A stretch of DNA of 64,000 bases from Rhizobium sp. NLR16a (GTDB lineage: Bacteria; Pseudomonadota; Alphaproteobacteria; Rhizobiales; Rhizobiaceae), in NCBI RefSeq assembly GCF_017948245.1, contig NZ_CP072865.1, forward strand, positions 62,001 to 126,000, written 5' to 3'. Every line of letters starts with the position of its first letter. Position 1 is the stretch's first letter. A program made the position numbers and the translations under genes. Positions 19,127-28,306 of this stretch are shown here, piece by piece. The notes beneath the pieces were generated by a model, which saw only the letters and a program-made list of their open reading frames with translations, was not told the DNA's origin and made no database searches.

Positions 19127-19189
19127 ACTACGCGCGAAATCGGATGATGTTCTCTGCCATTGGCTCCTATAATCCTGCCGGTTTCACCG

Positions 19190-20617
19190 TCAGCCATGAT
19201 TGATCATCACGTGACGCACGGCGGTATAATCCTCCAGCGCATAGACCGACATGTCCTTGCCGTAGCCCGACTGTTTGAGGCCGCCATGCGGCATCTCGTT
19301 GACCAGCATGAAATGGGTGTTGATCCAGGTGCAGCCATATTGCAGGCGGGCGGCGGTCTTCATGCCGCGGCCGATATCCCTGGTCCAGACCGAGGAGGCG
19401 AGGCCGTAATCGCTGTCGTTCGCCCAGGCGATGGCATCATCGGCGTCGGAGAAGCGGGTGACCGAGACGACCGGGCCGAAGACCTCACGACGGACGATCT
19501 CGTCGTCCTGCAGGGCGCCTGATATGACGGTCGGGGTGAAGAAGAAGCCCTTGTCGCCGGAGACCTTGCCGCCGGTGGTGATTTCCATGTGCTTGTGCTC
19601 GGAAGCGCGGGCGACGAAGCTTTCGACGCGGTCACGCTGGCGCCTGGAGATCAGCGGACCGATCTCGTTTTCGGTATCGTCGGCCTGGTTGAAGCGGATG
19701 CTTGAGACGGCCGAAGAGAGATCTGCGACGAAATTGTCGTAGACCTTGGCGTCAGCATAGATGCGGCAGGCCGCGGTGCAGTCCTGACCGGCATTGTAAT
19801 AGCCGAAGGTGCGGATGCCGGCGACGACGGCATCGATGTCGGCGTCGTCGAAGATGATAACCGGGGCCTTGCCGCCGAGTTCCAGATGAGTACGCTTCAC
19901 GGTCTTGGCGGCGGCCTGCAGCACCTTCTTGCCGGTGGCGACATCGCCTGTTATCGAGACCATGTTGACCTTGGCATGGTTGATCAGCGCATTGCCGACG
20001 CTTTCGCCGCGGCCGAGGATGACATTGACGACGCCTTCGGGCAGGATATCGGAAAGCAGCTTCGCCATCTTCAGCGCGGTCAGCGGCGTCTGCTCCGACG
20101 GCTTGAAGACGACGGTATTGCCGCCGGCGATTGCCGGCGCCAGCTTCCAGGCCATCATCATCAACGGATAGTTCCACGGCGCGATCGAGCCGACGATGCC
20201 GATTGGATCACGGCGGATCATCGAGGTGTGGCCGGGCAGGTATTCGCCCGCGGCCGGTCCGTGCAGGTTGCGCACTGCCCCCGCGAAGAAGCGGTAACAA
20301 TCGACGATCGCCGGGATTTCATCGTTCAGCACTGAATTGATCGGCTTGCCGCAGTTCAGCGCTTCCAGCGCGGCGAAACCGGCGGCATCCTTCTCGATAG
20401 CGTCGGCGATCTTCAACAGGTAACTCGAGCGTTCGGAAGGCGTCGTCTGCGACCAGCTCTTGAAGGCTTTTTCGGCGGCATCGACGGCGGCATCGACCTG
20501 GGAGAGCGAGGCTTCGGGAAGGTCGGTGACCGTCTCGCCAGTTTTCGGGTTCAGGATGTGCTCTTCCGTCTCCGTGCCTTTTTCGAAGCGGGAACCGATC
20601 AACATTTGCGTATCCAT
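19190..20617 (-). CDS. Gamma-aminobutyraldehyde dehydrogenase (PatD/YdcW-like)
   Basis: NAD-dependent aldehyde dehydrogenase of 475 residues, likely oxidising 4-aminobutanal to GABA in putrescine breakdown. Catalytic Cys280 is in GQDCTAA, Glu246 in LELGGKAP and the N-x4-Y segment SIAPWNYPL is present. It is last in an operon with four putrescine-type ABC genes, like ydcSTUVW in E. coli, which guides the substrate call. The start is ATG 20617 after GGGAGAA; in-frame sequence further upstream lies inside the permease and is not used. Confidence 0.85.
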   Translation of the reverse strand: MDTQMLIGSRFEKGTETEEHILNPKTGETVTDLPEASLSQVDAAVDAAEKAFKSWSQTTPSERSSYLLKIADAIEKDAAGFAALEALNCGKPINSVLNDEIPAIVDCYRFFAGAVRNLHGPAAGEYLPGHTSMIRRDPIGIVGSIAPWNYPLMMMAWKLAPAIAGGNTVVFKPSEQTPLTALKMAKLLSDILPEGVVNVILGRGESVGNALINHAKVNMVSITGDVATGKKVLQAAAKTVKRTHLELGGKAPVIIFDDADIDAVVAGIRTFGYYNAGQDCTAACRIYADAKVYDNFVADLSSAVSSIRFNQADDTENEIGPLISRRQRDRVESFVARASEHKHMEITTGGKVSGDKGFFFTPTVISGALQDDEIVRREVFGPVVSVTRFSDADDAIAWANDSDYGLASSVWTRDIGRGMKTAARLQYGCTWINTHFMLVNEMPHGGLKQSGYGKDMSVYALEDYTAVRHVMINHG

Positions 20618-20630
20618 GATGTTCTCCCTG

Positions 20631-21443
20631 TTATTTGCCGGCGCCGGCGATCTGGTCGCCGTCGCGGGTGAGGTAATAGGCTGCCAGGATCGGCAGGAAG
20701 GTGACGAGCACCACGACCATGGCGACCACATTGGTGACGGGGCGCTGGCGCGGGCGGATGAGTTCTTCGAGCATCCAGATCGGCAGGGTCGATTGCTGAC
20801 CGCCGGTGAAGGTGGTGACGATGACCTCATCGAAGGACAGGGCAAAAGCGAGCATGCCGCCGGCAAGCAAGGCGGTGCCGATATTCGGCAGGATGACATG
20901 GCGGAAGGTCTGGAAGCCGTCGGCGCCGAGATCCATCGAGGCTTCGATCAGCGAGCCGGAGGTGCGGCGGAAGCGGGCGACGGCGTTGTTGTAGACGACC
21001 ACCACGCAGAAAGTGGCGTGGCCGAGCACGATGGTCCAGACCGAGAACGGGATGTCGAAGAGGCTGAAGGCGGAGCGCAGCGCTATGCCGGTGATGATGC
21101 CGGGAAGCGCGATCGGCAGGATGACCAGCAGCGAGATCGCCTCGCGGCCGAAGAACTTCGTCTGGCTGACGGCCGCGGCACAGAGCGTGCCGAGGATGAG
21201 CGCGATCGCGGTGGCGATGACGGCGACCTGCACGGAAAGGCCGAGCGCCGACCAGACGTCTGGCCGATTCCAGGCAACGGCGAACCATTGCAGCGTCAAC
21301 GCGGGTGGCGGCCACTGATAGCTCTTCTCCTCCGTCGTGAAGGCATAGACGAAGATCAGCAGGATCGGCAGGTGCAGGAAGAGCAGCCCGCCTGCGGCGG
21401 CGATCTTCAGGGGCAGCGGCGATGTCTTGAGGTCAGAGCGCAT
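20631..21443 (-). CDS. Polyamine-type ABC transporter permease (PotC/YdcV-like)
   Basis: Inner-membrane permease, 270 residues, with about six membrane spans. The EAA-like loop reads [15 protein letters not shown]. It pairs with the next permease to carry a polyamine-like substrate. ATG 21443 lies inside the last codons of the upstream permease (11-base overlap). Confidence 0.85.
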   Translation of the reverse strand: MRSDLKTSPLPLKIAAAGGLLFLHLPILLIFVYAFTTEEKSYQWPPPALTLQWFAVAWNRPDVWSALGLSVQVAVIATAIALILGTLCAAAVSQTKFFGREAISLLVILPIALPGIITGIALRSAFSLFDIPFSVWTIVLGHATFCVVVVYNNAVARFRRTSGSLIEASMDLGADGFQTFRHVILPNIGTALLAGGMLAFALSFDEVIVTTFTGGQQSTLPIWMLEELIRPRQRPVTNVVAMVVVLVTFLPILAAYYLTRDGDQIAGAGK

Positions 21444-22395
21444 CGAAGGCCCCCAGTCTTTTGGCGAGCGACAGATAAAGCGCCATGATGACGATTGGCA
21501 CGACCGAGAAGGCGGCCGCCAGCGGCACGTTGCCGGCGGTTCCCTGCTGCGCATAAACGGCCTGGCCGATGAACAGCCTGGACGAGCCGATGATCTGTGG
21601 GATGATGTAATCGCCGAGGGTCAGCGAAAAGGTGAAAATCGAACCGGCGACGATGCCCGGCAGCGCCAAGGGCAACAGCACGGTGCGGAAGGTCTGGCGC
21701 GGTGTCGCGCCGAGATCCGCCGAGGCCTCTATCAGGTTGCCGGGCACACGCTCGAGCGCGGCCTGCGTCGGCAGGATCATGTAGGGCAGCCAGATATAGA
21801 CAAAGACGATGAAGGTGCCGAGGTAGCTGACCGAAAGCGAATTGCCGCCGACGACGGGCAGGTTCAAGACGCCCTGGAGAAGCCAGGAGAGATGGAGCTG
21901 TTCGAAGATCCAGGTCAGGATGCCTTCCTTGGCGAGGATCAGCTTCCAGGCGTAGATCTTGACGAGATAGCTCGACCAGAGCGGCAGCATGACGCCGAGA
22001 TAGAACAGCACCTTCCATTTGCCCTGCGCATAACGCGCCGCGTAGTAGGCGATCGGGAAGGCAATCAATGCAGAAGCGATGGTGACGAACGCGGCCATCA
22101 TGACGGTGCGGATGATGATGTCGAAGTTCGTCGGGCTCAGAAGCTGGGCGTAGGTCGCAAGGGTGAATTCGTAATTCACCAGTCCGGAGAAATCGTCGAT
22201 CGAGAAGAAACTCTGCAGAAGCAGGGCGATCAGCGAGCCGATATAGATGATGCCGAGCCAAAGCAGCGGTGGCGTCAGCATCAGGAAGAGCAGCAGTTTC
22301 GGGTGTCGCCAGAAGGCATCCGACATTCGGCCGAAGACGCCGCTGCGTGCCGGAAGGATCGATGTCTTGCCGTCGGAGATGATGAGTGCCGTCAT
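21433..22395 (-). CDS. Polyamine-type ABC transporter permease (PotB/YdcU-like)
   Basis: A 320-residue permease with about six spans and a long N-terminal tail. The EAA-like loop is [18 protein letters not shown] 22395 overlaps the ATPase stop (ATGA), so translation is coupled. Part of the ydcSTUV-like transporter. Confidence 0.86.
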   Translation of the reverse strand: MTALIISDGKTSILPARSGVFGRMSDAFWRHPKLLLFLMLTPPLLWLGIIYIGSLIALLLQSFFSIDDFSGLVNYEFTLATYAQLLSPTNFDIIIRTVMMAAFVTIASALIAFPIAYYAARYAQGKWKVLFYLGVMLPLWSSYLVKIYAWKLILAKEGILTWIFEQLHLSWLLQGVLNLPVVGGNSLSVSYLGTFIVFVYIWLPYMILPTQAALERVPGNLIEASADLGATPRQTFRTVLLPLALPGIVAGSIFTFSLTLGDYIIPQIIGSSRLFIGQAVYAQQGTAGNVPLAAAFSVVPIVIMALYLSLAKRLGAFDAL

Positions 22396-23378
22396 GCCAC
22401 ATCGTCCATGTAGTGGATATCGGCGGGCTGCCAGGTGAGCCGGATGCCGGCGCCGACATCCGGCACAGGCGTGCCTGCCGGCAGCGTGACATGCAGCCGG
22501 CTGCCGCTCAGATCGACGCTGAGACGGGTGGCGGCGCCGAGGAAGCTCGCATGCTTGACCTTCGCCTCGATGCCATCGCTTGCCAGCCGGATCGCCTCGG
22601 GGCGCAGGCTCGCCCAGCGTTTCTCGCCGCCGAGCGCGGCCATCAGATCAGGCGCGATCACATTTGACGAGCCGACGAAATCGGCGACGAAGCGGGTCTT
22701 CGGGCAGCGGTAGATATCTTGCGGCGTGCCGTGCTGGACGATATTGCCATTGTTGAAGACAGCGACGCGATCGGCCATCGACAGCGCCTCGCCTTGATCA
22801 TGGGTGACGAAGACAAAGGTGATGCCGAGCGCGCGCTGCAGGCTCTTCAATTCCTCCTGCATCTGCTCGCGCAGCTTCAGGTCCAGCGCACCGAGCGGCT
22901 CGTCGAGCAGCAGCACCTTCGGCTTATTGACCAGCGCGCGGGCGAGCGCCACGCGCTGCCGCTGGCCGCCGGAGAGCTGGCCGGGGCGGCGAGCGCCGTA
23001 GCCCGGCAGCTTGACAAGTTCGAGGGCATCGCTGGCCGCCTTCTTCCGCTCCGCCTTGCCGACGCCCTTGACCATCAGCCCGTAGGCGACATTGTCGAGA
23101 ATGTTGAGATGCGGGAAGAGCGCGTAATCCTGGAAGACGGTGTTGACGTTGCGGCGGTAGGGCGGAATGCCGTCGGCCGTCTCTCCGAAAATCTGGATGT
23201 GGCCTGATGTCGGCTGTTCGAAGCCGGCGATTAATCTGAGGCACGTCGTCTTGCCGGAACCGGACGGCCCGAGCATGGCGAAGAACTCGCCCGGCGCGAT
23301 CTCGAGATCGACACCGTCGACGGCGCGGACCTGGCCGAAATGGCGCGATACCTGCTGGAAACGGACGGCTGACGTCAT
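22392..23378 (-). CDS. Polyamine-type ABC transporter ATPase (PotA/YdcT-like)
   Basis: A 328-residue ATPase with Walker A GPSGSGKTT at 37-45, signature LSGGQRQR, Walker B VLLLDEPLGALD and a C-terminal TOBE domain. It energises the two permeases that follow. A 213-base gap with a GC-rich palindromic repeat separates it from the binding-protein gene upstream. Confidence 0.87.
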   Translation of the reverse strand: MTSAVRFQQVSRHFGQVRAVDGVDLEIAPGEFFAMLGPSGSGKTTCLRLIAGFEQPTSGHIQIFGETADGIPPYRRNVNTVFQDYALFPHLNILDNVAYGLMVKGVGKAERKKAASDALELVKLPGYGARRPGQLSGGQRQRVALARALVNKPKVLLLDEPLGALDLKLREQMQEELKSLQRALGITFVFVTHDQGEALSMADRVAVFNNGNIVQHGTPQDIYRCPKTRFVADFVGSSNVIAPDLMAALGGEKRWASLRPEAIRLASDGIEAKVKHASFLGAATRLSVDLSGSRLHVTLPAGTPVPDVGAGIRLTWQPADIHYMDDVA

Positions 23379-23439
23379 GAGAGGACTCCGGGTCTTGTCT
23401 GTTTAAAGAGGGCTTGGTCCTGGCCAATATAGACCCCGC

Positions 23440-23577
23440 CCCAAGCCCCTCCCCCAGGGGGAGGGGCTTAACCCGCCGTACCCCTTCGCAAATACCTTGG
23501 TGTTTCGGCAGATTTGGCGGTGCCACTCTTAGCCGCTCCCCCTTGTGGGGAGGGGTTGGGGAGGGATTCTTACGCAT
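23440..23577. repeat. GC-rich palindromic intergenic repeat
   Basis: Between the binding protein and ATPase genes. AAGCCCCTCCCCC-a-GGGGGAGGGGCTT (23443-23469) is a perfect 13-bp palindrome. A second C/G-rich pair, CTCCCCC-ttg-TGGGGAG, lies at about 23537-23554. It resembles rhizobial intergenic mosaic or REP-like elements and could reduce expression of the downstream genes relative to the binding protein. Confidence 0.6.
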
Positions 23578-23591
23578 ACGATCGGATCGGC

Positions 23592-24752
23592 TCACCGTCC
23601 GCCGATCACGCCGATGTAATCCGACACCCAGCGGTGATAGGGCACGCATTCGTTCTGCGTTGCGCATTTGGCGACCGGGGTCTTCCAGAATTTGATCTTG
23701 TCAAAGTGATCGAAGCCGTTGGTGGCGCAGCCGGTTTCGCCCATCAGCTCGTTGCCCTTGCAGGCGGCGGGAACGGAGGGCACGGCGCCGAACCAGGCGG
23801 CGGCGTCGCCCTGGACCTTGGCCTGAAGGGAATGTTCCATCCACATGTAGGCGCAGTTCGGATGTTCGCTGTCGGCGTGCAGCATTGTCGTGTCGGCCCA
23901 GCCGGTGACGCCTTCATCCGGGAAGGTGGAGGCGATCTTCTGCTTGTCGGCCTGCAGCAGGTTGACCTGGAAGGGCCAGGAGCCGGAGGCGACGACACCT
24001 TCATTCTTGAAGTCGTCGATCTGGATCATCGCGTCGTGCCAGTAGCGCGAGACGAGCTTGCGCTGGCCGCGCAAAAGGTCGAGAGCGGCCTTGTACTGGT
24101 CTTCGGTGAGTTCATACGGGTCCTTGATGCCGAGATCCGGCTTGTGGGCCATCAGATACATGGCCGCATCGGCGATATAGATCGCGCCGTCATAGGCCTG
24201 CACGCGGCCCTTGTTCGACTTGCCGTCCGGCAGGGTCTGCTCCTCGAAGACGACGCCCCAACTGGTCGGCGCCTTGTCCTTGAAGGCATCGGTATTGTAC
24301 ATCAGCACGTTCGGTCCCCAGAGATAGGGCACGCCGTAATGTACGCCGCCGACCGTGTACCACGGGCCCTCCTGCAGGCGCTTGTCGACATTTTTGAAGC
24401 TCGAAATCAGATCGGTATTGATCGGCTGGACACGCTTGCCGGCAATGAGGCGGAGCGACGCGTCACCAGATGCGGTGACGAGATCGAAACCGCCCTCGTT
24501 CATCAGCGACACCATTTCATCGGACGTGGCGGCCGTCTTGACGGACACTTTGCAGCCGGTCTCCTTTTCGAAGCCGGTGACCCAGTCGTAATTCTTGTCG
24601 GTTTCGCCGCGTTCGATGTAGCCGGCCCAAGCGACGATGCTGACCGCGCCTTCCCCCTTGCCCAAGGCCTTCAGCGGTTCGGCGGCGACCACCTGTGTCG
24701 CGAAGCTCAGGCAGGCGAGCGCTGCCGTGCAGGATTTCAACAGATTCGTCAT
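23592..24752 (-). CDS. Polyamine-type ABC transporter substrate-binding protein (YdcS-like)
   Basis: Periplasmic binding protein, 386 residues. A signal peptide of about 23 residues ends at VVA-AEPL, followed by the segment VSIVAWAGYIERG typical of the spermidine/putrescine-binding family. First gene of the transporter-aldehyde dehydrogenase operon. The ligand is probably putrescine or a related amine, inferred from the aldehyde dehydrogenase. Confidence 0.85.
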   Translation of the reverse strand: MTNLLKSCTAALACLSFATQVVAAEPLKALGKGEGAVSIVAWAGYIERGETDKNYDWVTGFEKETGCKVSVKTAATSDEMVSLMNEGGFDLVTASGDASLRLIAGKRVQPINTDLISSFKNVDKRLQEGPWYTVGGVHYGVPYLWGPNVLMYNTDAFKDKAPTSWGVVFEEQTLPDGKSNKGRVQAYDGAIYIADAAMYLMAHKPDLGIKDPYELTEDQYKAALDLLRGQRKLVSRYWHDAMIQIDDFKNEGVVASGSWPFQVNLLQADKQKIASTFPDEGVTGWADTTMLHADSEHPNCAYMWMEHSLQAKVQGDAAAWFGAVPSVPAACKGNELMGETGCATNGFDHFDKIKFWKTPVAKCATQNECVPYHRWVSDYIGVIGGR

Positions 24753-24851
24753 CGTTCGTCTCCCGGTTTGGTGCCACTTTGTGGCAATTTGTTCCCGGCT
24801 GAAAAAGTGACGCGAAAAACCCGGTTTCGCAAATTCATTTATCAGAAAGGC

Positions 24852-24872
24852 GATATCGGAAATTCCGATATC
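24852..24872. promoter_or_regulatory. LysR-type operator before ydcS-like operon
   Basis: GATATCGGAA-a-TTCCGATATC is a perfect 21-base palindrome that contains T-N11-A, the LysR-family box. It overlaps the lysR stop codon and lies 100 bases upstream of the binding-protein ATG. Confidence 0.65.
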
Positions 24873-25779
24873 AGCGGATTCGACCGGAACGCAGAGTTTC
24901 GGCGATGCCGACGAAATCGCGCGCCGCCTGCGGCAGGCTGGAGCCCTTGCGCCAGACCATGCCTACCTGGACCACCGGCAGCGAGCCGGAGACGTCGCGG
25001 CTCTCGATGCGGTCACCTTCGAGCGACCACGGGCGGTAGACGAGATCGGGAAGCAGCGCCACGCCGGCGCCCGTGGCCACCAGGCTGCGCACCGCTTCCA
25101 CCGAACGGGTGCGGAAGGCGACATGCGGGCGGGCGCCGAGTGCGGAGAGCAGCTTGCCGGTATTCTCCTCAATCTCGTCGACTGTCAGCATGATCAGTGG
25201 TTCGCGGGCGATATCGGCGACGGAGATGATATCGGCCGACACCAGCGGATGGCCCATCGGCAGCCAGAGGCGATAGGGCGAGGTTTCGAGGATTTCCGCC
25301 TGCAGCGCCATGCGGTCGCGCAGATTGGATATCACCATCACCGCCACGTCGAGTTCGCCGCCGACCAGGAGATGTTCGAGGTAGCCGCCATTGTCCTCGA
25401 TGGCGCTGACTTCGATGCCCGGGCAGGCGCGGCGGTATCGCGCCAGCAGATCGGAGAGCACATAGCCGGCGACAAGCGAGGTGACGCCGATGTTCAACGT
25501 GCCGGAGAGAGCACTCTGCTGGCCGGAGAAGCTGGTTCGCGCATCGGAGACGGAGGCGAGAATCTTGGTCGCGTGACGGAGGAACTGATGTCCGTTGTGG
25601 GTGATCGTCAGGCCGCGCGGATGGCGCTCGAAGAGTTCGACGCCGAGATCAGTTTCGAGCTCCTTCAGCGCTTCCGTCACCGAGGATTGGGAGATCGAAA
25701 GGTTCTGCGCGGCTCGCGTCACCGAACCCTGTTCGGCGACGGCCACGAAGTATTGGATCTGGCGAAGCGTGAAGGCCAT
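24871..25779 (-). CDS. LysR-family regulator, probably of the polyamine operon
   Basis: A 302-residue LysR protein. The N-terminal winged helix (MAFTLRQIQYFVAVAEQGSV, then ITRAAQNLS-type recognition) precedes a co-inducer domain from about residue 90. It lies upstream of, and in the same direction as, the transporter operon, and the operator sits between them. ATG 25779 gives the standard family start. The 179 bases upstream show nothing distinct. Confidence 0.85.
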   Translation of the reverse strand: MAFTLRQIQYFVAVAEQGSVTRAAQNLSISQSSVTEALKELETDLGVELFERHPRGLTITHNGHQFLRHATKILASVSDARTSFSGQQSALSGTLNIGVTSLVAGYVLSDLLARYRRACPGIEVSAIEDNGGYLEHLLVGGELDVAVMVISNLRDRMALQAEILETSPYRLWLPMGHPLVSADIISVADIAREPLIMLTVDEIEENTGKLLSALGARPHVAFRTRSVEAVRSLVATGAGVALLPDLVYRPWSLEGDRIESRDVSGSLPVVQVGMVWRKGSSLPQAARDFVGIAETLRSGRIR

Positions 25780-25958
25780 GGGCGTTTAGAGCATGGCGGA
25801 ATGTGCCGTGGCAAGCAGCCGATAAATTCGGACCTTTTTTGGGATTTTCCTGAAATGGAGCGAGCTCGGCGCAGCCACTTAAACTTTCCGAAACGTCATT
25901 TCCCTAGCATTCTCAGCACCTGTCCTGCGTTGGAGTTTGAGATGGCGGAGCAGTTGGC

Positions 25959-26720
25959 GTGAAGGCCTTACTGCGCATATTCCGGCCTTCCCGGAAATTG
26001 GCAATCATCATCGGCGGAGTCGCGCTTCTGGCGGGCGTTTCCGGCGGCGCGGCGCTTTATGTCGGCAAGGACAGGCTGGTCGGCGTCTCTGGTGGCGGTC
26101 ATGGGCTCGAATGCAGCGACGTCAACCTCGTGACGATCAGGAAGCAGGATCATGTCTGGGTCCGCAAATACATCAAGACCGAACCGACCGATGGCATGAC
26201 GCGGGTCAGGACTGCACTTCGTGTTGCCCAGGCCGTCTATGCCGCGCAGAAACCGGATCTGGTACAGGTGGTGGTGCTTGATGAGAACGGCCCGACGCTG
26301 CGTGCCGATATTCGCGGTCGGGCGATCGGAGCTGATGTCGTCTTCATCCCGCATCCGGACAAGACCGTTCCCGGCCTCGACGACAAGCGCTATACCGCAC
26401 GCTACTATGACGGCAAGGCCAGCGAAAACGGGCTGTTCTTCGGCGAGCGCATCGAACTGCCGGCCGACGAGATCGCGATGATCAGCGCTTCGTTCAAGGA
26501 TCCCGAGGATTGTGTCGATCCGGTCGCCGTTGCATCGACCAAGGGCGAGGCGACGGGCAAGAAGACTGAGGATAAGGACAACAAGGCCGAGGGCGGCGGA
26601 CACGGCGCGGCACCGGCTGCCGAAAGCGAAGCGCCGCCAACTGCAGAGAGTCACGGCGCCGATGCGGTGGCCGAGGCGCCGGCCGAAGAGCCGCCGGCGC
26701 AAGCCCCCAAGGCCCACTGA
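25959..26720 (+). CDS. Membrane-anchored hypothetical protein
   Basis: Not recognised. The 253-residue product has one N-terminal membrane anchor (residues 15-35) and a periplasmic domain with an ECSDVNLVTIRKQDHVWVRK segment. Its tail from about 190 is rich in Ala, Glu, Pro and Lys. It starts at GTG 25959 behind GGAG. It stands alone, convergent with lysS, with a terminator in between. Probably an envelope protein conserved in rhizobia. Confidence 0.6.
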   Translation: MKALLRIFRPSRKLAIIIGGVALLAGVSGGAALYVGKDRLVGVSGGGHGLECSDVNLVTIRKQDHVWVRKYIKTEPTDGMTRVRTALRVAQAVYAAQKPDLVQVVVLDENGPTLRADIRGRAIGADVVFIPHPDKTVPGLDDKRYTARYYDGKASENGLFFGERIELPADEIAMISASFKDPEDCVDPVAVASTKGEATGKKTEDKDNKAEGGGHGAAPAAESEAPPTAESHGADAVAEAPAEEPPAQAPKAH

Positions 26721-26735
26721 ACGGGCGGCATGTAA

Positions 26736-26776
26736 AAAGCGGAGCGCCGGCCGGCACCCCGCTTTGCATTTTCCGA
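26736..26776. terminator. Terminator between hypothetical gene and lysS
   Basis: AAAGCGG ... CCGCTTT stem containing the GC-rich GCCGGCCGGC, followed by GCATTTT. It lies between convergent genes and may act in both directions. Confidence 0.65.
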
Positions 26777-26787
26777 TTCTTTTCCTG

Positions 26788-28284
26788 TCAGTCGGCCTTG
26801 TTGCGGCGGGCCGGGAAGAGAATGACGTCGCGGATCGACGGAGCGTTGGTCAGAAGCATGATCAGCCGGTCGACGCCGATGCCGAGGCCGCCGGCAGGTG
26901 GCATGCCCTGGTCGATCGCGTCGAGGAATTCGTCGTCCAGCTGTTTTTCCTTCTCGCCGCGAGCGAGCGCCTGTTCCAGTTGCTCGACCATGCGGCGGCG
27001 CTGCTCTTCGGGATCGTTGAGCTCGGAGAAGGCGTTGCCGAGTTCCCAGGCGTTGCAATAGGTCTCGAAGCGTTCGACAAGCCGCGGCTCGCCCGGCACT
27101 TCCTTGGCGAAAGGCGAGATGTCCTTTGGGAAATGCGTGACGTGAGCCGGCTGAATCAGTGTCGCTTCCACCTTTTCCTCGAAGATGAAGGCGAGGCATT
27201 CGCCCCAGGTCCAGTCCTTCTCGACCGCAAAGCCGGCAGCCTTGGCGGCGGCGCGGGCTTCCTCATCGGTCTTGATGGCGAGGAAATCGATGCCGGTCGC
27301 TTTCTTGACGGCATCCGGCATCGGCACGCGCTTGAACGGTCCCTTGAAGGAGAGGCGCTTGTCGACGAAGTCGAATTCCGTGGTGCCGTGGATCGAGAGC
27401 GCCAGGGTCTCGAACAGCCGCTCGACGAGATCCATCATGTCCTCGTAATCGGCATAGGCCCAATAACACTCCATCATGGTGAATTCGGGATTGTGCCGAG
27501 TGGAAACGCCTTCGTTGCGGAAGTTGCGGTTGATCTCGAAGACCTTGTCGGTGAGGCCTGAAACCAGAGTGCGCTTCAGAAACAATTCCGGCGCGATGCG
27601 CAGGTACATGTCGAGCTTCAGCGTGTTGTGATGCGTCTTGAACGGCTCGGCGGTGGCGCCGCCATAGACGGAATGCAGCATCGGCGTCTCGACTTCCATG
27701 AAGCCGTCATTTTCCATGAAACGGCGGATGCCGGAGACGATCTTCGAGCGCTGCTGGAAGCGCAGCTTCGAATCCTCATTGGTCATGATGTCGAGATGGC
27801 GCTTGCGATAGCGCAGCTCGATGTCGGAGAGGCCGTGCCACTTCTCGGGCATCGGCAGCAGCGACTTGGTCAGCATTTCGATCTTCTGGGCGTTGATCGT
27901 CAGTTCGCCGCGCTTGGTGCGGCGCACGATGCCGGTGACGCCGATGATGTCGCCGATGTCGATCATCGGCAGCAGGTCGCGGGCCTCTTCCGGCGTCGTG
28001 TCCTTGTGGCTGAAGATCTGGATCTTGCCGGAAGCGTCGCGGATATCCATGAACATGCCGGAGTTGCGCGAGGAATAGACGCGGCCGGCGACGGTGACGA
28101 CATCCTGCGTCTCGACGTCCGGTTCCAGAGATTCATACTTGGCGCCAAGCTCGGCATTGGTCAGCGTCCGGTGGAAATGCGCCGGATAGACCTCGCCGAT
28201 CTGCTCGCGCAGCAGCTTCAGCTTCTGGGCGCGCACTTCGGTCGCGTCGGAGGAGAGGGTGTTTTCGGTCTTGTTGTCAGCCAC
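26788..28284 (-). CDS. lysS: Lysyl-tRNA synthetase, class II
   Basis: Charges tRNA-Lys. The 498-residue enzyme has an N-terminal OB-fold anticodon domain (about 50-170). Class II motif 2 is FRNEGVSTRHNPEFTMME, and motif 3 is GLGIGVDRLIML near the C terminus. It lies 22 bases downstream of gltX in the same direction, so the two synthetases are probably co-transcribed. Confidence 0.95.
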   Translation of the reverse strand: MADNKTENTLSSDATEVRAQKLKLLREQIGEVYPAHFHRTLTNAELGAKYESLEPDVETQDVVTVAGRVYSSRNSGMFMDIRDASGKIQIFSHKDTTPEEARDLLPMIDIGDIIGVTGIVRRTKRGELTINAQKIEMLTKSLLPMPEKWHGLSDIELRYRKRHLDIMTNEDSKLRFQQRSKIVSGIRRFMENDGFMEVETPMLHSVYGGATAEPFKTHHNTLKLDMYLRIAPELFLKRTLVSGLTDKVFEINRNFRNEGVSTRHNPEFTMMECYWAYADYEDMMDLVERLFETLALSIHGTTEFDFVDKRLSFKGPFKRVPMPDAVKKATGIDFLAIKTDEEARAAAKAAGFAVEKDWTWGECLAFIFEEKVEATLIQPAHVTHFPKDISPFAKEVPGEPRLVERFETYCNAWELGNAFSELNDPEEQRRRMVEQLEQALARGEKEKQLDDEFLDAIDQGMPPAGGLGIGVDRLIMLLTNAPSIRDVILFPARRNKAD

Positions 28285-28306
28285 TGTCGAAATCCTCTGA
28301 CTATTC

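Noticed and set aside
20618..20899. N-terminal extension of the aldehyde dehydrogenase frame.
   Set aside because: It overlaps the permease gene. The family start and a ribosome site are at ATG 20617.
23514..25193. A 559-codon plus-strand frame opposite the ydcS-like and lysR genes.
   Set aside because: Antisense shadow of two clear genes; no ribosome site or domain seen.
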